DNA of 64,000 nucleotides, taken from the NCBI GenBank assembly GCA_949130495.1, contig OX422214.1, forward strand, positions 1,844,046 through 1,908,045, in the 5' to 3' direction. A program made the translations under genes and the position numbers. Source of the DNA: Sambucus nigra (Eukaryota > Streptophyta > Magnoliopsida > Dipsacales > Adoxaceae). Within the stretch, counting starts at the first letter, position 1; the number at the start of each line of letters is the position of its first letter. The notes beneath the pieces were generated by a model, which was not told where the DNA came from, did no database searches, and worked only from the letters and a program-made list of their open reading frames with translations. This document shows, piece by piece, positions 45,796 through 57,721 of this stretch.

Positions 45796-46362
45796 GTTTT
45801 AAACTCCAAATTTTCTTCCAACTCAAAACCAACCCAAACCAAGATCATCTATCACCACCAATACATAATAAATGCCTCTAACTAACATCATTTACAAACT
45901 TAATCATCCAAATCACATCCCAAGGGTTTAATACCCATAAATCCCAATAAAACCCTAACTAAATTAAATCATCATAACCACCCCAACTATCAATGCAAAT
46001 TAATCAACTTAAATCATATAGTAGCAAGTAGATAACTTGCCTTGATCTTGAAATTCAGATTTGATTTGGTGTAGGAAATGATCCAAGCTTAATCTCCAAA
46101 TCTCTCTTTTTCTCCAAGCTCTCTCTTCTATCTCTAGGGCTAACAATGTGTTTTAAGAGAAATGAGGGAAAAATAGTAAGACTAGCAAGACTAAATCGGG
46201 TCATAAGTATAAAATGCCCAACTTAAATGATCAATACGCGATAAAAAATACGCAACTAAAAATTTAAGCTATAACCATTCAAAAGTGCCCGAACTACCAA
46301 AACACAATATGACACTTATTTTGACTGTCTCGCACCTACCGGGACTAACTACACCCTCCAAA
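45796..46362 (-). repeat. LTR-X copy 2, right fragment (truncated)
   Basis: It continues LTR-X after the solo LTR and matches 21750-22310, including the U3-type block at 46321-46358. Similarity to copy 1 stops near 46362, about 260 bp before the expected GTTGTTACA end, where Tat integrase sequence begins. The join is a deletion or recombination breakpoint. Confidence 0.7.
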
Positions 46363-46842
46363 TTTTCATTTGGAAATTATGGCATCCCATATCTATAGAT
46401 AATATATTTCCATATAAACTAGAAAACCTTCTCATATGGCATATCTATCAGCTTCTCAGCTCAAACCATTTCGTGAAATAATCCACGACAACCATGAGAT
46501 AGTTGAACCTACCTTTGGTGGTCGGTAGTGGTCCGACCAAGTCAATCCTCCAAATAGAAAAAGGCCATGGACAAGTAATTGGTGTAAGAGTTACCCCTAG
46601 TCCTCTATCAATTGTAGCAAGCTTCTAGCACTTGTCACATTTTCTATCAAAGTTTCTGCAATCAGCTTTCATGGTTAGCCAATAATATCCTTGCATAGCA
46701 ATACGTCATACTACTGATCGACCAACTGAGTGGGCTTCGCAAGACCCTTCGTGAACTTTCTTGTCCAAAATTTTGACTTCTAGAGGATGCACACATCATA
46801 AATATCCCCTTTTGTACAAAATACTTCTTTCTAGGACATAAC
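46363..46842 (-). pseudogene. Tat-type integrase fragment
   Basis: Read on the minus strand it encodes, with breaks, the linker and integrase start of a Tat Ty3/gypsy element. The Cys/His region lies near 46640-46690, then WPFSIWRIDLVGPLP and LMVVVDYFTKW (46570-46470, holding the first catalytic Asp), and further down WKYIIYRYGMP. Stops and at least one frameshift near 46455 are present. It continues the RNase H part at 55596-56310 on the other side of the SIRE insertion, and the reading frame resumes across the insertion point. It is truncated at 46362 by the LTR-X junction. Confidence 0.85.
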
Positions 46843-47830
46843 TGTAAGTACATTTTTCACATGTCCGAAATGTTTCATTTATTTATGTCGTACGCCGCTA
46901 CATTTGGCACGTCTCCTCACGATCTCACATGACGGCCTCTATCCGAATTCCGGGAATCAAGCATGCATTATCTCCACTAATATGTCCCACATCTGCCTCA
47001 ATGACTTCACGTTCCAAGATTTTAGGGATTTATGTAAGTGGTACGCAAGGGAAGTCAAAACAGTGAAAAAAAAGGCACAATAGGAGAGTTCAAGGGCATT
47101 TTCGTAATTTCACATCCATAGTTCGGAGGTCTGGTCAACTAGAAAGTTGAAGATCTCGCCGCAACGAAGATACTGGAAAAAACGGCACCTCAATCCGAGC
47201 TACGGTGAAGGAGTTATGACCTTTTGAAGATAGAGAAAATTCCTTAAAGAATGCTTTTTTTTTTGTACGCTGGATAGAATTTTAGAGTTTTAAGAACGTG
47301 GGACTCTTCATATTTTTTCCTATAAATACCAACTTCGGGGGAGTTGTTTTGCAAGACTTTAGGAGACGAATTTGAGAGTCCAAATACATCTAGTCTTCAT
47401 ATTTTTGAGTCCCAAGACTCATGTTTTGATTCACACATCATTGCCAAACCTTTGTGAATCCTTTTGCAACCCAAGAACACAACTTTGGTTTGTTCAACCC
47501 TTGTGGAGGAGACTGTTCTTCTTCTTCATTGCAGCCCTACTGGAAAGGGATAATTCCAGCCGCGACTACAGAATTCGATACTCGAGGGTAATTCTTAGTC
47601 AACTTGTATTTTCATTGTAATCCGATTGTAAGCCGTTCTCTTACAAATTATAGTAAAAATAAATGGTTTTGCCCCTGAGGGGGATTTTTCCTTAATTGCA
47701 TGTGTTTGAATGTTCTTGCGTAGATTATCTATTTATTCAATCACATACTGCTGCATGTTTAGGGTTTGTTTGTGTTAAAAGGGTTTTATATATGGTTTGA
47801 TCATTTGAACGCGAGCACACACGTTTCTCA
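46843..47830 (+). repeat. 5' LTR of the SIRE element
   Basis: This is a direct repeat of 54604-55595. A TATA box CTATAAATA lies at 47320-47328. In the 3' LTR the same site reads TATAGATA, so only the 5' LTR keeps it. The 82-codon frame shared by both LTRs is not considered a gene. Confidence 0.9.
47320..47328 (+). promoter_or_regulatory. TATA box of the SIRE 5' LTR
   Basis: CTATAAATA lies about 480 bp into the LTR. It follows a T-rich stretch and precedes CTTCGGGGGAG. The equivalent in the 3' LTR (about 55085) is mutated. Confidence 0.6.
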
Positions 47831-47833
47831 AAT

Positions 47834-47844
47834 TGGTATCAGAG
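47834..47844 (+). other. Primer binding site, tRNA-iMet type
   Basis: TGGTATCAGAG lies four bases after the LTR end. Confidence 0.88.
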
Positions 47845-47946
47845 AAGGTTACGTTAATCTATCGCGTATTCCTTTTTTTTTCAGCAAAATTTTTCTAAGA
47901 TATCAATTTTCTAAAAAAATTGATTTTTGAAAAAGTGCGTGTTCAA

Positions 47947-49678
47947 ATGGAGAAGTCATATTATAAAATTCCTATTTTTGACGGGACAAATTATGCTTAT
48001 TGGAAAGCCCGTATGAGGTCGGCTTTAAAAGCCATTGATGAACGTGTCTGGATTTTGGTTGAACGAGGGTGGACTCCTCCCACCGTGACTGTTGATAATG
48101 TGACCAACTTGAAACCTCACATTTCTTAGTCTGATGAAGAAATTAAATGGTCATCTTTTAATTCTAAGGGTACAAGTGCTATTTCTGGGTCTATCACACC
48201 TGATGAGTTCAAACGCATAATGACGTGTACCACCTCAAAAGAGGCATGGGATGTTTTACAACTCACCCATGAAGGAACTAATGCTGTGAAAGTGTCTAAG
48301 TTGCAAAACTTGACAACTCAATTTGAAACAATCACCATGCATGATTCTAAATGCTTTGATGAATTTTATGCTAGACTTTCTGACATTGTGAATACTAGTT
48401 TTAATCTTGGTGAACATATTCCGAATGCTAGAGTTGTTAAAAAGATTCTTCGTTCTTTGCCTAAGCGTTTTATCCCTAAAGTCACTGTGCTAAATTCTAT
48501 GGGTAATTTAAATACGCTAAAATTGGAAGAACTTGTAGGAGATTTGCAAACTTATGAAATTGATATGTTCCCTAAAAATTCTAAATCTAAAGATAATTGA
48601 ATTGCTCTTAAAGCCCAAGAGAGAAGGAGTGAGGGGTCAGCTAGAAAGAGGGTAGAGTCATCTAGAAAGAGAGAGACTGACACGTCAGATTCTGAGTGCG
48701 ATTTTGACTTAGATGATTTGGCTCTTTTCGCAAAAAATTTCAAGAGGATTCTCAAATTTAAGAAAAAAGGCAATTTTAAAGATAAAATGAATTTTTGAGA
48801 AAAATAAGTTTGAAAAGAAAAATGAAAAAGTTTCCAAAAATCCTTCTCTGAAAGAAAGTGAGAGATGTTTTGAGTGTGATGGTTGGGGTCATAGAGCTTT
48901 TGAGTGTGCCAATCGTCTGAATAGAGAGAAAGGGAAAGCTGTCCTTAATGCTACCCTTAGTGACGACAGTGAGGTCGAGACGGTGGATTTTGGAGATGAG
49001 TCACCGCATGAGTGTAACTTCACCGCATTCATGGCCAGCCAAGTGAGAACTCCTAGTTCTCCTCACGACGATGAGGATGATGCTTCACAGGGACACCTCG
49101 ACAGTGAGATCGATGTGAGTGAGGGGGAGGATGACACAAGTGAGAGCGAGAGTGATATACAACGCGCCTACGCTGAGTTATATTCTGAGTCTTTTAAAAC
49201 TAAAAAGTGTAACAAAGCGTTAGTTCTTAAGATCACTTGCCTAGAGGAAGATTTAAGGAAAGCGAGAGAAAGAGAGTTCTCCACCGCACCGCCCTGAGAG
49301 AGAGAGAATCTACCTGTGTCGAGAATGAGAATTTGTTTAGAAAGAGAGAGTACTCTAGAGAAAGAGAGAGGGGACTTGATCAAGCAAGTGGCTAGTCTTA
49401 AGAGTCAGCTCCATTCCTCCATGGAGACTCGAAAGAAACTTGAAGCCCTTGTTGCCCAGCTGACTCATGATCTTGAGAAAGCACGGGAAGTCAAGGTACA
49501 AATCGAGGATAGATCTGGGAAGATGGGAAAGATGCTCCTCGGCCCCGCTTTAGGTTTTGGTGATCGTCAAGGAATTGGATATGATGGTGCCTCCACGTCC
49601 CAAATTGCACCTGGACCAGTTCCTGAGTTTACTACAACTCCTTATGGTCATCGTAAAAAACCTCGAAGGAGAGTTTGA
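47947..49678 (+). pseudogene. SIRE gag (broken)
   Basis: I chose the start MEKSYYKIPIFDGTNY at 47947, which matches the position and text of copia gags; the ATG at 47920 is upstream in the same frame but unlike the family. Order: gag core (SKEAWDVL, CFDEFYARLSDIV), basic/acidic linker, zinc knuckle CFECDGWGHRAFEC near 48868, acidic stretch (48980-49150) and a long coiled coil (49160-49510). A frameshift near 48790 and stops at 48127, 48598, 49295 and 49676 break it. All four stops could be C-to-T changes (CAG or CGA). Gag continues into pol in the same frame. Confidence 0.9.
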
Positions 49679-49705
49679 CCAAGAAAAGCAAACCAAGGTC
49701 CGCCT

Positions 49706-52700
49706 TTGACTGAGCTCTTTTGTACTTATTGCAAAAGAAAAGGCCACCTTAATGAAACTTGCTATAGCATGGGTCGGACACGACGTACTACTGCTCCACC
49801 ACGACATACTGATGAGTTTTCTAGTCTGAGAGAGCGAGTTGAGTTCTTAGCTGCCACGACTCAGAGTTTGATGAAAGAATTCCGATGGATGTCTTCGCCG
49901 TTAGTGAATGCTTCTTACATTCCAGCTAAAACCAACAAAGGCAAACAAAAGGTCATCTCTTCTTGGGTGCCTAAGAAAGATAAAAAGGCCTTTGTTGTTC
50001 ATGTTGCTCTCAAAGCACATAATACCTCACAGTGGTATTTTGATAGTGGGTGCTCCAGACACATGACAGGTGATGCCTCATTTTTTACTACTCTTGAGGA
50101 TTATCAAGATGGCAGAGTCACCTTTGGAGATGGGAGTAAGTCTAGCATTATAGGACGAGGTACTATCGAGTTACCTGGTTTTCCTAAGCTAGAAAATGTT
50201 TTGTACGTCAAAGGTTTGAAATCAAACCTTCTCAGCATTAGCCAGCTGTGCGACACTAACTTTGCAGTAAAGTTTGACCGGGACGCGTGTAAAGTCTACA
50301 ATCAAGCCGGTAAACTTTTGATGCAAGGGGTGAGGACCGAGGATAATTGCTATGGGACTGAGCCCACATCCTCACTTGTCTGCAACAGCGCCACGATCAC
50401 TCCTATGGATCTGTGGCACCAACGTCTAGGTCACGTGAACGTTAGAGATCTCAATCGTTTATCTAAAAAGGACCTAGTACGTGGCTTACCATCTCTTGGA
50501 AAGTTAACTTCGACCGTTTGTGGACCCTGTCAGTTGGGAAAACAAATTCTTAGTCCTCATAGGAAGTTACATTCCATTACCACCTCTCGTGTTCTGGAGT
50601 TGATTCACATGGATCTTATGGGTCCCACTCGTACTGAGAGTCTAGGTGGTAAGAGGTACATCCTCGTGATGGTAGATGATTTCTCCAGATACTCCATTGT
50701 AGGTTTTCTGAGAGAGAAATCTGATGCTGTAGATTTCTTAACGACCAAGTGCCGTGTCCAGCAAAATCAACACGGTGTCACTATTAACAGAATACGTAGT
50801 GACAACGGCACTGAATTCAAGGAAGCAAAGGTTGATTTGTACTATGATAGCCTTGGGATCAAACATGAGTTTTCTGCTGTGAGAACTCCTCAGCAAAATG
50901 GGATTGTTGAGAGAAAGAATAGAACGATCCAAGAGATGGCTAGATCTATGCTTCTAGGTTGTAAAGTTTCTAGGAGATTTTGGGCAGAGGCAATGTCTAC
51001 TGCATGCCACACGGTGAATAGGGTGTATCTGCGTCCACACACACTTCACACTCCTTATGAGTTGTAAACTGGCAAGAAGCCCAACCTGGCATATTTCCGT
51101 GTCTTTGGGAGTAAATGCTACATCCTACGAGATAAAGAGCATTTAGGAAAGTTTAACTCCCGAAGCGACGAGGGAATATTTCTAGGATATTCATGGAATA
51201 GCAGAGCGTACTGGGTTTTTAACCTGAAGAGCTCTAAGATTATGGAATCAATAAACGTCACCGTGCAAGATGACGAACCTCCGACGGTTATTGATCCTAA
51301 CCTTCAGTGTGAGGATGAGGATTGTTCTGACAGTGATTTACCTGTTCCTCTCTCACACTCTGTGGACCCTACTCCTGTGTTAGGGGACACACCTGCTTGG
51401 GTTCGCAAGAGTCATGACCCTTCTGCCATTGTTGGTGATCCCACTCTAGGGGTCAAGACTCGTGCTCAGCTAGAGAACGTTGTTATCCATCTTTACTACA
51501 CATCCAAAGTCGAGCCCAAGAACCATAAAGAAGCACTCAAGGATGAACACTGGATATCTGCTATGCAGGATGAGTTGCTTCAGTTTAAAAAGAATGATGT
51601 CTGGGAACTTATCCCCTGACCTAGTGAGATTAATGTGATAGGTACCCGGTGGATTTTTAAGAACAAAATGGATGAAAATGGTACCATAATCCGAAATAAG
51701 GCTAGGTCGGTCGCTCAAGGCTACACACAGATAGATGGTGTAGACTTTGGGGAGACATTTGCTCCTGTTGCGAGGCTTGAGTCCGTCAGTTTTCTGCTCG
51801 CCATCGCATGTCATCTGCGCTTCAAGGTGTATCAGATGGATGTCAAGAGTGCCTTTTTGAATGGCATTGTACAGGAGGAGGTTTATGTGGAACAACCAAA
51901 AGGGTTTGAAGACCCTCAGCACCCTGAGCACGTCTACTATCTGAGGAAAGCCTTGTATGGTTTGAAGCAAGCACCCCGTGCTTGGTACGAGAGGCTTACT
52001 TCTTATCTCTTAGCTCGTGGCTTCAAGAGAGGGGGAGTAGATATGACGTTGTTTGTCAGGAGAGATGACGGTGCTATTTTGGTTGCCCAGGTCTATGTGG
52101 ACGACATAGTCTTTGGATCCACATGCTCCCAGCATGCTCACCACTTTGAGGAGGAGATGAAAAGTGAGTTTGAGATGAGCATGGTTGGTGAGCTTACATT
52201 CTTCCTTGGTCTCCAGGTTCGTCAGCTAGAGGATGGGATGTTCATCTCCCAATCCAAGTATGCTAGAGACCTAGTGAAGAAATTTGGTTTAGACTCCGCT
52301 AAGCATGCACGTACACCTATGAGTACCACTACCAAGCTTAGTAAGGACACTTCAGGCAAGGACGTAGAGCAAACCTTATATCGGAGTATGATAGGTAGTT
52401 TCCTCTACTTGACTGCCAGTCGTCCCAACATCGCCTTTAGTGTTGGAGTCTGTGCGCGTTATCAGGCATCCCCAAAAGAGTCACATTTACTTGCTCTAAA
52501 ATGTATTATTAAATACGTAAGTGGGACTCTCTCATACGGGATTTGGTATTCCTTTGATATCGATGACCGTCTGTCCGCCTACTCGGATGCCGATTGGGCT
52601 GGGGATGTAGATGGATGTAGGAGCACTTCTGGTGGGTGTTTCTATTTTGGTTCTGCTCTTGTCTCCTGGCTGAGCAAGAAGCAAAATTCCATCTCTTTGT

Positions 52701-53038
52701 CCACTGCGGAGGCTGAGTACATAGCCGCCGGGAGTTGTTGCACACAACTCTTGTGGATGAAGCAAATGCTGGAGGATTATGGGATATCACAGGACACCAT
52801 GACCATTTCCTGTGATAACACGAGCGCGATACACATATCCCGCAATCCAGTTCAGCATTCGCGTACAAAACACATCAGGATACGTGAGCACTTTATTCGT
52901 CAGTTAGTTGAAGAGAAAGTCGTATCCCTGAGTTTTGTTCCTACCGACCGTCAGTTAGCCGATATTTTCACGAAACCTTTAGATGCCCTTAAATTTGAAA
53001 GTCTTAGGAAATCTTTAGGGATTTGCACAGTTGACTGA
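49706..53038 (+). pseudogene. SIRE pol: protease, integrase, RT, RNase H (two stops)
   Basis: A second zinc knuckle CTYCKRKGHLNETC opens the segment, followed by protease WYFDSGCSRHM (near 50035). Integrase has the HHCC domain (LWHQRLGHV, then CGPCQLGK), HMDLMGP, RSDNGTEF and PQQNGIVERKN, i.e. the D-D-E set. RT covers GTRWIFKNK, FAPVARLES, LYGLKQAPRAWYE and the catalytic YVDDIVFGS (about 52095). RNase H has YSDADWAG, STAEAEYIAA and CDNTSAI. TKHIRIREHFIR and ADIFTKPL close it. Only two stops occur, TAA at 51065 and TGA at 51617; otherwise a single frame runs to TGA at 53036. This is the best preserved protein gene in the window. No envelope-like ORF follows. Confidence 0.94.
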
Positions 53039-54603
53039 GGGGTTGGTCTATGTCTAGAATAGGATGCTTCTTCATGTTCATATCATATGCTTCCTATTGC
53101 TAGACTGTTTTATATGTACCATTACTTTGTTGTACAGTTTGTTTTATTCCTTTTGCTTTTTATATTTTTTTTGAAAAAAAAATACAAAGAGATTTTCCTT
53201 TAAGAAAAATTTTGAGAAAAGCACAAAAAGATTTTATTTTTTTTTCCAAATTTTTAAAAAAAATCCAAAAAGATTTTTGTATTTTTCTTCTTTTATGGAT
53301 GAGCATGTAAGATAGCCAAGTCACAACTTCATTCCATTTATCCATGTGACTGTTTGATAGAGATTTGAGAGGCTACATCATTTCATCCATGTGCTTTACA
53401 TTGATTGGAGTCTTTGAGATGTAATTAGTGATATCTTCCTACATGTTTGACTCATATATCCTTTATTGCACACATTGACGGCTATATTTGATTATTGCAC
53501 TTGTCTATCTCATGTTGGCTTGCGTGTTTTCATCTCAATCATGTCTATACAATGTACAATATGCGATAAAACTTGACAAGATTGGAATGCATGTAAAAAC
53601 CATTTTGGTGATACTGTGTGTTTTTGTATAACGGGGAGGGGCTGCGAAAGGTAATCATCTATCCTTTGCACAAAAGCCACCGTTAAAAAGGACCTAAAAA
53701 TGGAGGAATTTTAATATACGAGGTCCAAAGAGGTTAAAAGAGCCCGAAAAAATTTAAAGGCAATAAAAAGCAATTCATGCCAAATATGGGCCACTTAGGT
53801 TTCACCATCAATTCTCCAAAGTTTGAGAATTTAGAATGCCTCTATTCAATACAATATCTGAGGGAGTTTGGTTGGAGAATCTAAACGGGTTTGCACTTCC
53901 TTGAAAGTCCTGAAAAAGCATAAAATCATTTTGGACGTTATTGGTGTGAAAATCATTTTGAGCTTTGATTTGTTGATTTGATTGAGTCAATATCTTATAC
54001 TGTCACTCTTTTAAACCAAAGGAAGCATTTGAGTTCATTCGCTAGGAATATCCAATATTCATCGTGCACATATGTCATGTTTGTATGCATTGATTTTCCT
54101 ATCGAATTTGATCACACCACTTCATTTACGCTATCATTGACTTGGTTGCTTTCTATTTATTCATGGTGTGTTTTTATCCTAGTGACAACCCGCACTTGCT
54201 TATTTGATTTATTCCTCTAATTTGTCCATTTGGGGAAATCATAAAAAGGGGGAGAAAGAATTATCATATTATGGGGGAGTTTGAATTCTGGGGGAGTTTT
54301 TGAGATGTTGCTTATATTTTTATCATATATTGATATCCATGTTATCTCATTTCAAACTCGATATGTCACGTGGTATTTGCTTTGTCTCATGTGTGTAGGT
54401 ATGAAGATTGCAGATCTATATGTTGCACACCCTGATGAGAAAAGTTTTGAGATTCCTAAAGAATTAAAGAACAAACGATGAAGACTATTCATTTGTACCT
54501 TTTCCAGTTTTGGGTTCATGGGAGGGTAGATTTGTATAGGCAATTTCATATTTGATAATTCGGATTTTTTATGTATGTACCGGCATAGACATAGGGGGAG
54601 ATT
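53039..54603 (+). other. 3' non-coding region and polypurine tract of the SIRE element
   Basis: About 1.56 kb without a gene. It has repeated CAAAAAGATTTT-type motifs (53182-53285), the block GGGGCTGCGAAAGG to AAAGCCACCG (53638-53690) shared with the gag-only element, and the polypurine tract ATAGGGGGAGATT ending at 54603. Some SIRE relatives carry an envelope-like ORF here; this copy has none I can see. Confidence 0.75.
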
Positions 54604-55595
54604 TGTAAGGACATTTTTCACATGTCCGAAATGTTTCATTTATTTATGTCGTACGCCGCTACATTTGGCACGTCTCCTCACGATCTCACATGACGGCCTC
54701 TATCCGAATTCTGGGAATCAAGCATGCATTATCTCCACTAATATGTCCCACATCTGCCTCAATGACTTCACGTTCCAAGATTTTAGGGACTTAATGCAAG
54801 TGGTACGCAAGGGAAGTCAAAACAGTGAAAAAAAAAAGGCACAATAGGAGAGTTCAAGGGCATTTTCGTAATTTCACATCCATAGTTAGGAGGTCTGGTC
54901 AACTAGAAAGTTGAATATCTCGCCCCAATGAAGATACTGGAAAAAACGGCACCTCAATCCGAGCTACGGTGAAGGAGTTATGACCTTTTGAATATAGAGA
55001 AAATTCCTTAAAGAATGCTTTTTTTTTTTGTACGCTGGATAGAATTTTAGAGTTTTAAGAACGTGGGACTCTTCATATTTTTTCCTATAGATACACACTT
55101 CGGGGGAGTTGTTTTGCAAGACTTTAGGAGACGAATTTGAGACTCCAAATACATCTAGTCTTCATATTTTTGAGTCCCAAGACTCATGTTTTGATTCACA
55201 CATCATTGCCAAACCTTTGTGAATCCTTTTGCAACCCAAGAACACAACTTTGGTTTGTTCAACCCTTGTGGAGGAGACTGTTCTTCTTCTTCATTGCAGC
55301 CCTACTGGAAAGCGATAATTCCAGCCGCGACTACAGAATCCGATACCCGAGGGTAATTCTTAGTCAACTTGTATTTTCATTGTAATCCGATTGTAAGCCG
55401 TTCTCTTACAAATTATAGTAAAAATAAATGGTTTTGCCCCTGAGGGGGATTTTTCCTTAATTGCATGTGTTTGAATGTTCTTGCGTAGATTATCTATTTA
55501 TTCAATCACATACTGCTGCATGTTTAGGGTTTGTTTGTGTTAAAAGGGTTTTATATATGGTTTGATCATTTGAACGCGAGCACACACGTTTCTCA
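54604..55595 (+). repeat. 3' LTR of the SIRE element
   Basis: This is a direct repeat of 46843-47830. It differs at roughly 15-20 positions. The TATA box is mutated to TATAGATA. Confidence 0.9.
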
Positions 55596-56310
55596 AACCA
55601 ACTGCTTTATACCTCAACCTCCTCGTATCTTTTGGATCAATAGGGAGAACACATTTGTCAATATACTTTTTTATTGGGTCCATCCATGAAGGTCCCAAAT
55701 CTATAGCGATGAAATGAACCATAAGGTCTTCTTTTATACATCTAGATGACAGGATCTCAATCAGTATGCCTATTCATAGCTCTATCTTAGTGGCTGAGAC
55801 TAGCCGAGCAAATGCATTTGCCCGAGCATTTTTAATTTGTGGAATTTTAGATAATTGGACCCTTGGGATTTTAGTTATCACGTCCATTTTCTTGACCAAA
55901 TACCTGACCATCAATTCTCCTCTAGCTTTATAAATTTTAAGGATATAATTAAGAATTAATTGTGAGTCACTATGGGCCATAACTTTGTCGGTGCCCATTG
56001 ACAAAGCCAATTTTAATCCTGTAATTTGTGCTTCGTACTTGGCCTCATTATTTAAATCTTGGAATTAGAATCTGAGAGCATATTCCACATCAAGATTGTC
56101 AGGAGTGTGAAGAATAATTTTAGCTCCACTACCGGTTATGTATGAAAAGCCATCCACATATAATTTCCACAAGTGAATTTCTTCATCTAAACATTCAGGA
56201 GTTAGTACTCCTTGCTTGAAGATCTTTGTACTCTCCTTCACATATTTTTTAGCAAACTCTTGAACAATATTTAGGTTGATCAGCAACAACCTTTGTTTTC
56301 TTTAAGCTCT
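55596..56310 (-). pseudogene. Tat archaeal-type RNase H domain (broken)
   Basis: The minus-strand product shows WKLYVDGFSYITGSGA, NNEAKYEA, AHSDSQLILNYI and ARANAFARLVSATK, the D-E-D set of the second RNase H peculiar to Tat elements. The linker KCVLPIDPKDTRRLRYKAVG runs up to the SIRE insertion at 55595. Stops occur near 56066 and 55773. Confidence 0.88.
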
Positions 56311-56824
56311 CTTGCGAAGAAGTCTGCTTTATCAAATTTTCTTCTGAAGTAGTCGGTGCAATTGGCGACGTAGTTAAGCTCTCTTCCGAAAAATTCTGCT
56401 TAGGGTATGTAAATTCTACAATAAAATCATAAACTTCATATCCCTTTAGCGTCGTCCGAGGTTCATATGTGATGCCCTACTCCCCTAACTCCACCGCCCA
56501 ACACATGAGTCATCCTGATTTTCGTGGCTTGTGGAGGGCTTACCGAAGAGGTAAATCTGTATACACCACTATAGTGTGAGCTTGAAAATAGGGTCTCATC
56601 CACCTTGATGACTCATTTAATGCCAATGCCATTTTTCAAGGCATAGATATATGACTTTAGTTCCTCTAAAAGCTTTACTAGGGTAATATACGAGTTTATC
56701 ACTTCTTCTAACCGAACTAGCGCCTAACTAACGACTGATTCAGATACTGCAGATTACAAGTACAATTTCTCACCCATTGCTGGTCGGGAAAATAATGGTG
56801 AGGAGCCAAGATAATTTTTCAACT

Positions 56825-57709
56825 CTAGGAACACCTTTTCACTGCTTTGTTCCACTTAAAAGACTTTATGTGCACTTGGAAAAATGACAAATATTTGTCT
56901 ATGGCTGGGGACATAAATCGATTTAGGGCAGCTACCCTCCATGTTATTTTTTGAACTTCTTGCTTGCAAGTCGGTGACTGAATTTCTAGCAAAGCCTTTA
57001 TTTTTATTGGATTCACCTCTATACCCCTCTGGTTTACTAAGAAACCTAAAAACATCACTTCTTGGACTTTGAACACACATTTGGTCGGAATCAGTCTCAT
57101 TTGGTGCTTTTCCAATTGATCGAATGTTTGTGATAGGTCTCCAATATAATATGTTGCTTGCTTAATTTTGGTGAGCATATCATCCACACAAACTTCCATA
57201 TTCCTGCCAATTTTTTCTTCGAAAACTTTGTTCACCAATCTCTGGTAAGTAGCACCTGCATTCTTTAGTCCAAATGGCATTACATTATAATAATAAATTC
57301 CCTGGCTAGTAATGAAAAATGTACTTTACCAATCTTTACGCTTCATCTTGATCTGATTGTAACTAGAATACGCATCCATAAAGTTGAGAAGTTCATGACC
57401 AACTGTGGCATCGACTAATTGATCAATCCTTGGCAAAGGAAAGTGATCCTTTGGTCATGCTTTGTTAATATCTGTAAAGTCCACACACATTCGCCATTTG
57501 TTTTTTGTTTTTTTCACCATTACTACATTAAAAATACAATCGGGATATTTAACATCTTCAATGAACTTTTCCTTCTGCAGTTTCTCTACCTCTTCTTGAA
57601 TGACCATATTTTTTTCGGCATTGAAAACTCTGCGCCTCTGCTTGATCAGTTTGGCAACCATACTGATTATGAGTTCATGACAAATGAAATTGGGATCAAT
57701 GTCGAGCAT
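56825..57709 (-). pseudogene. Tat reverse transcriptase (broken)
   Basis: The N-terminal part (57709-57455) has IKQRRRVFNAEKN, EEVEKLQKEKFIEDVKYP and KWRMCVDFTDINKA. The C-terminal part (57280-56825) has MPFGLKNAGATYQRLVNKVF, VDDML and FLGFLVNQRGIEVNP. The catalytic YVDD tyrosine is replaced by Cys (VCVDDML). A stop at about 57455 and a frameshift near 57300 separate the halves. Sequence 56310-56824 is too decayed to assign but is the expected RT to RNase H connection. Confidence 0.9.
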
Positions 57710-57721
57710 GTCTTCATGACT

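Larger units (their letters stand above)
46843..55595 (+). mobile_element. SIRE-type Ty1/copia retrotransposon, nearly complete
   Basis: LTRs of about 990 bp (46843-47830 and 54604-55595) start TGTAAG and end TTTCTCA. A tRNA-iMet primer site, gag with two zinc knuckles, full pol and an AGGGGGAGATT polypurine tract are present. Copia domain order (protease, integrase, RT, RNase H) and RT signatures place it in the SIRE group. It lies in a minus-strand Tat element. The flanks share only AAC (46840-46842 and 55596-55598), so the 5-bp duplication has decayed or the edges are off by a base or two. LTR identity is about 98 percent by eye. Confidence 0.92.

Noticed and set aside
53039..54603. Envelope-like ORF of the SIRE element
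   Set aside because: The frames at 53978-54220 and 54281-54481 are short, with no colinear relation to an envelope-like protein, and they lie in non-coding sequence similar to the gag-only element.
47372..55385. 82-codon frame repeated at 47372-47620 and 55137-55385
   Set aside because: LTR sequence of the SIRE element in both cases, without recognisable protein features.
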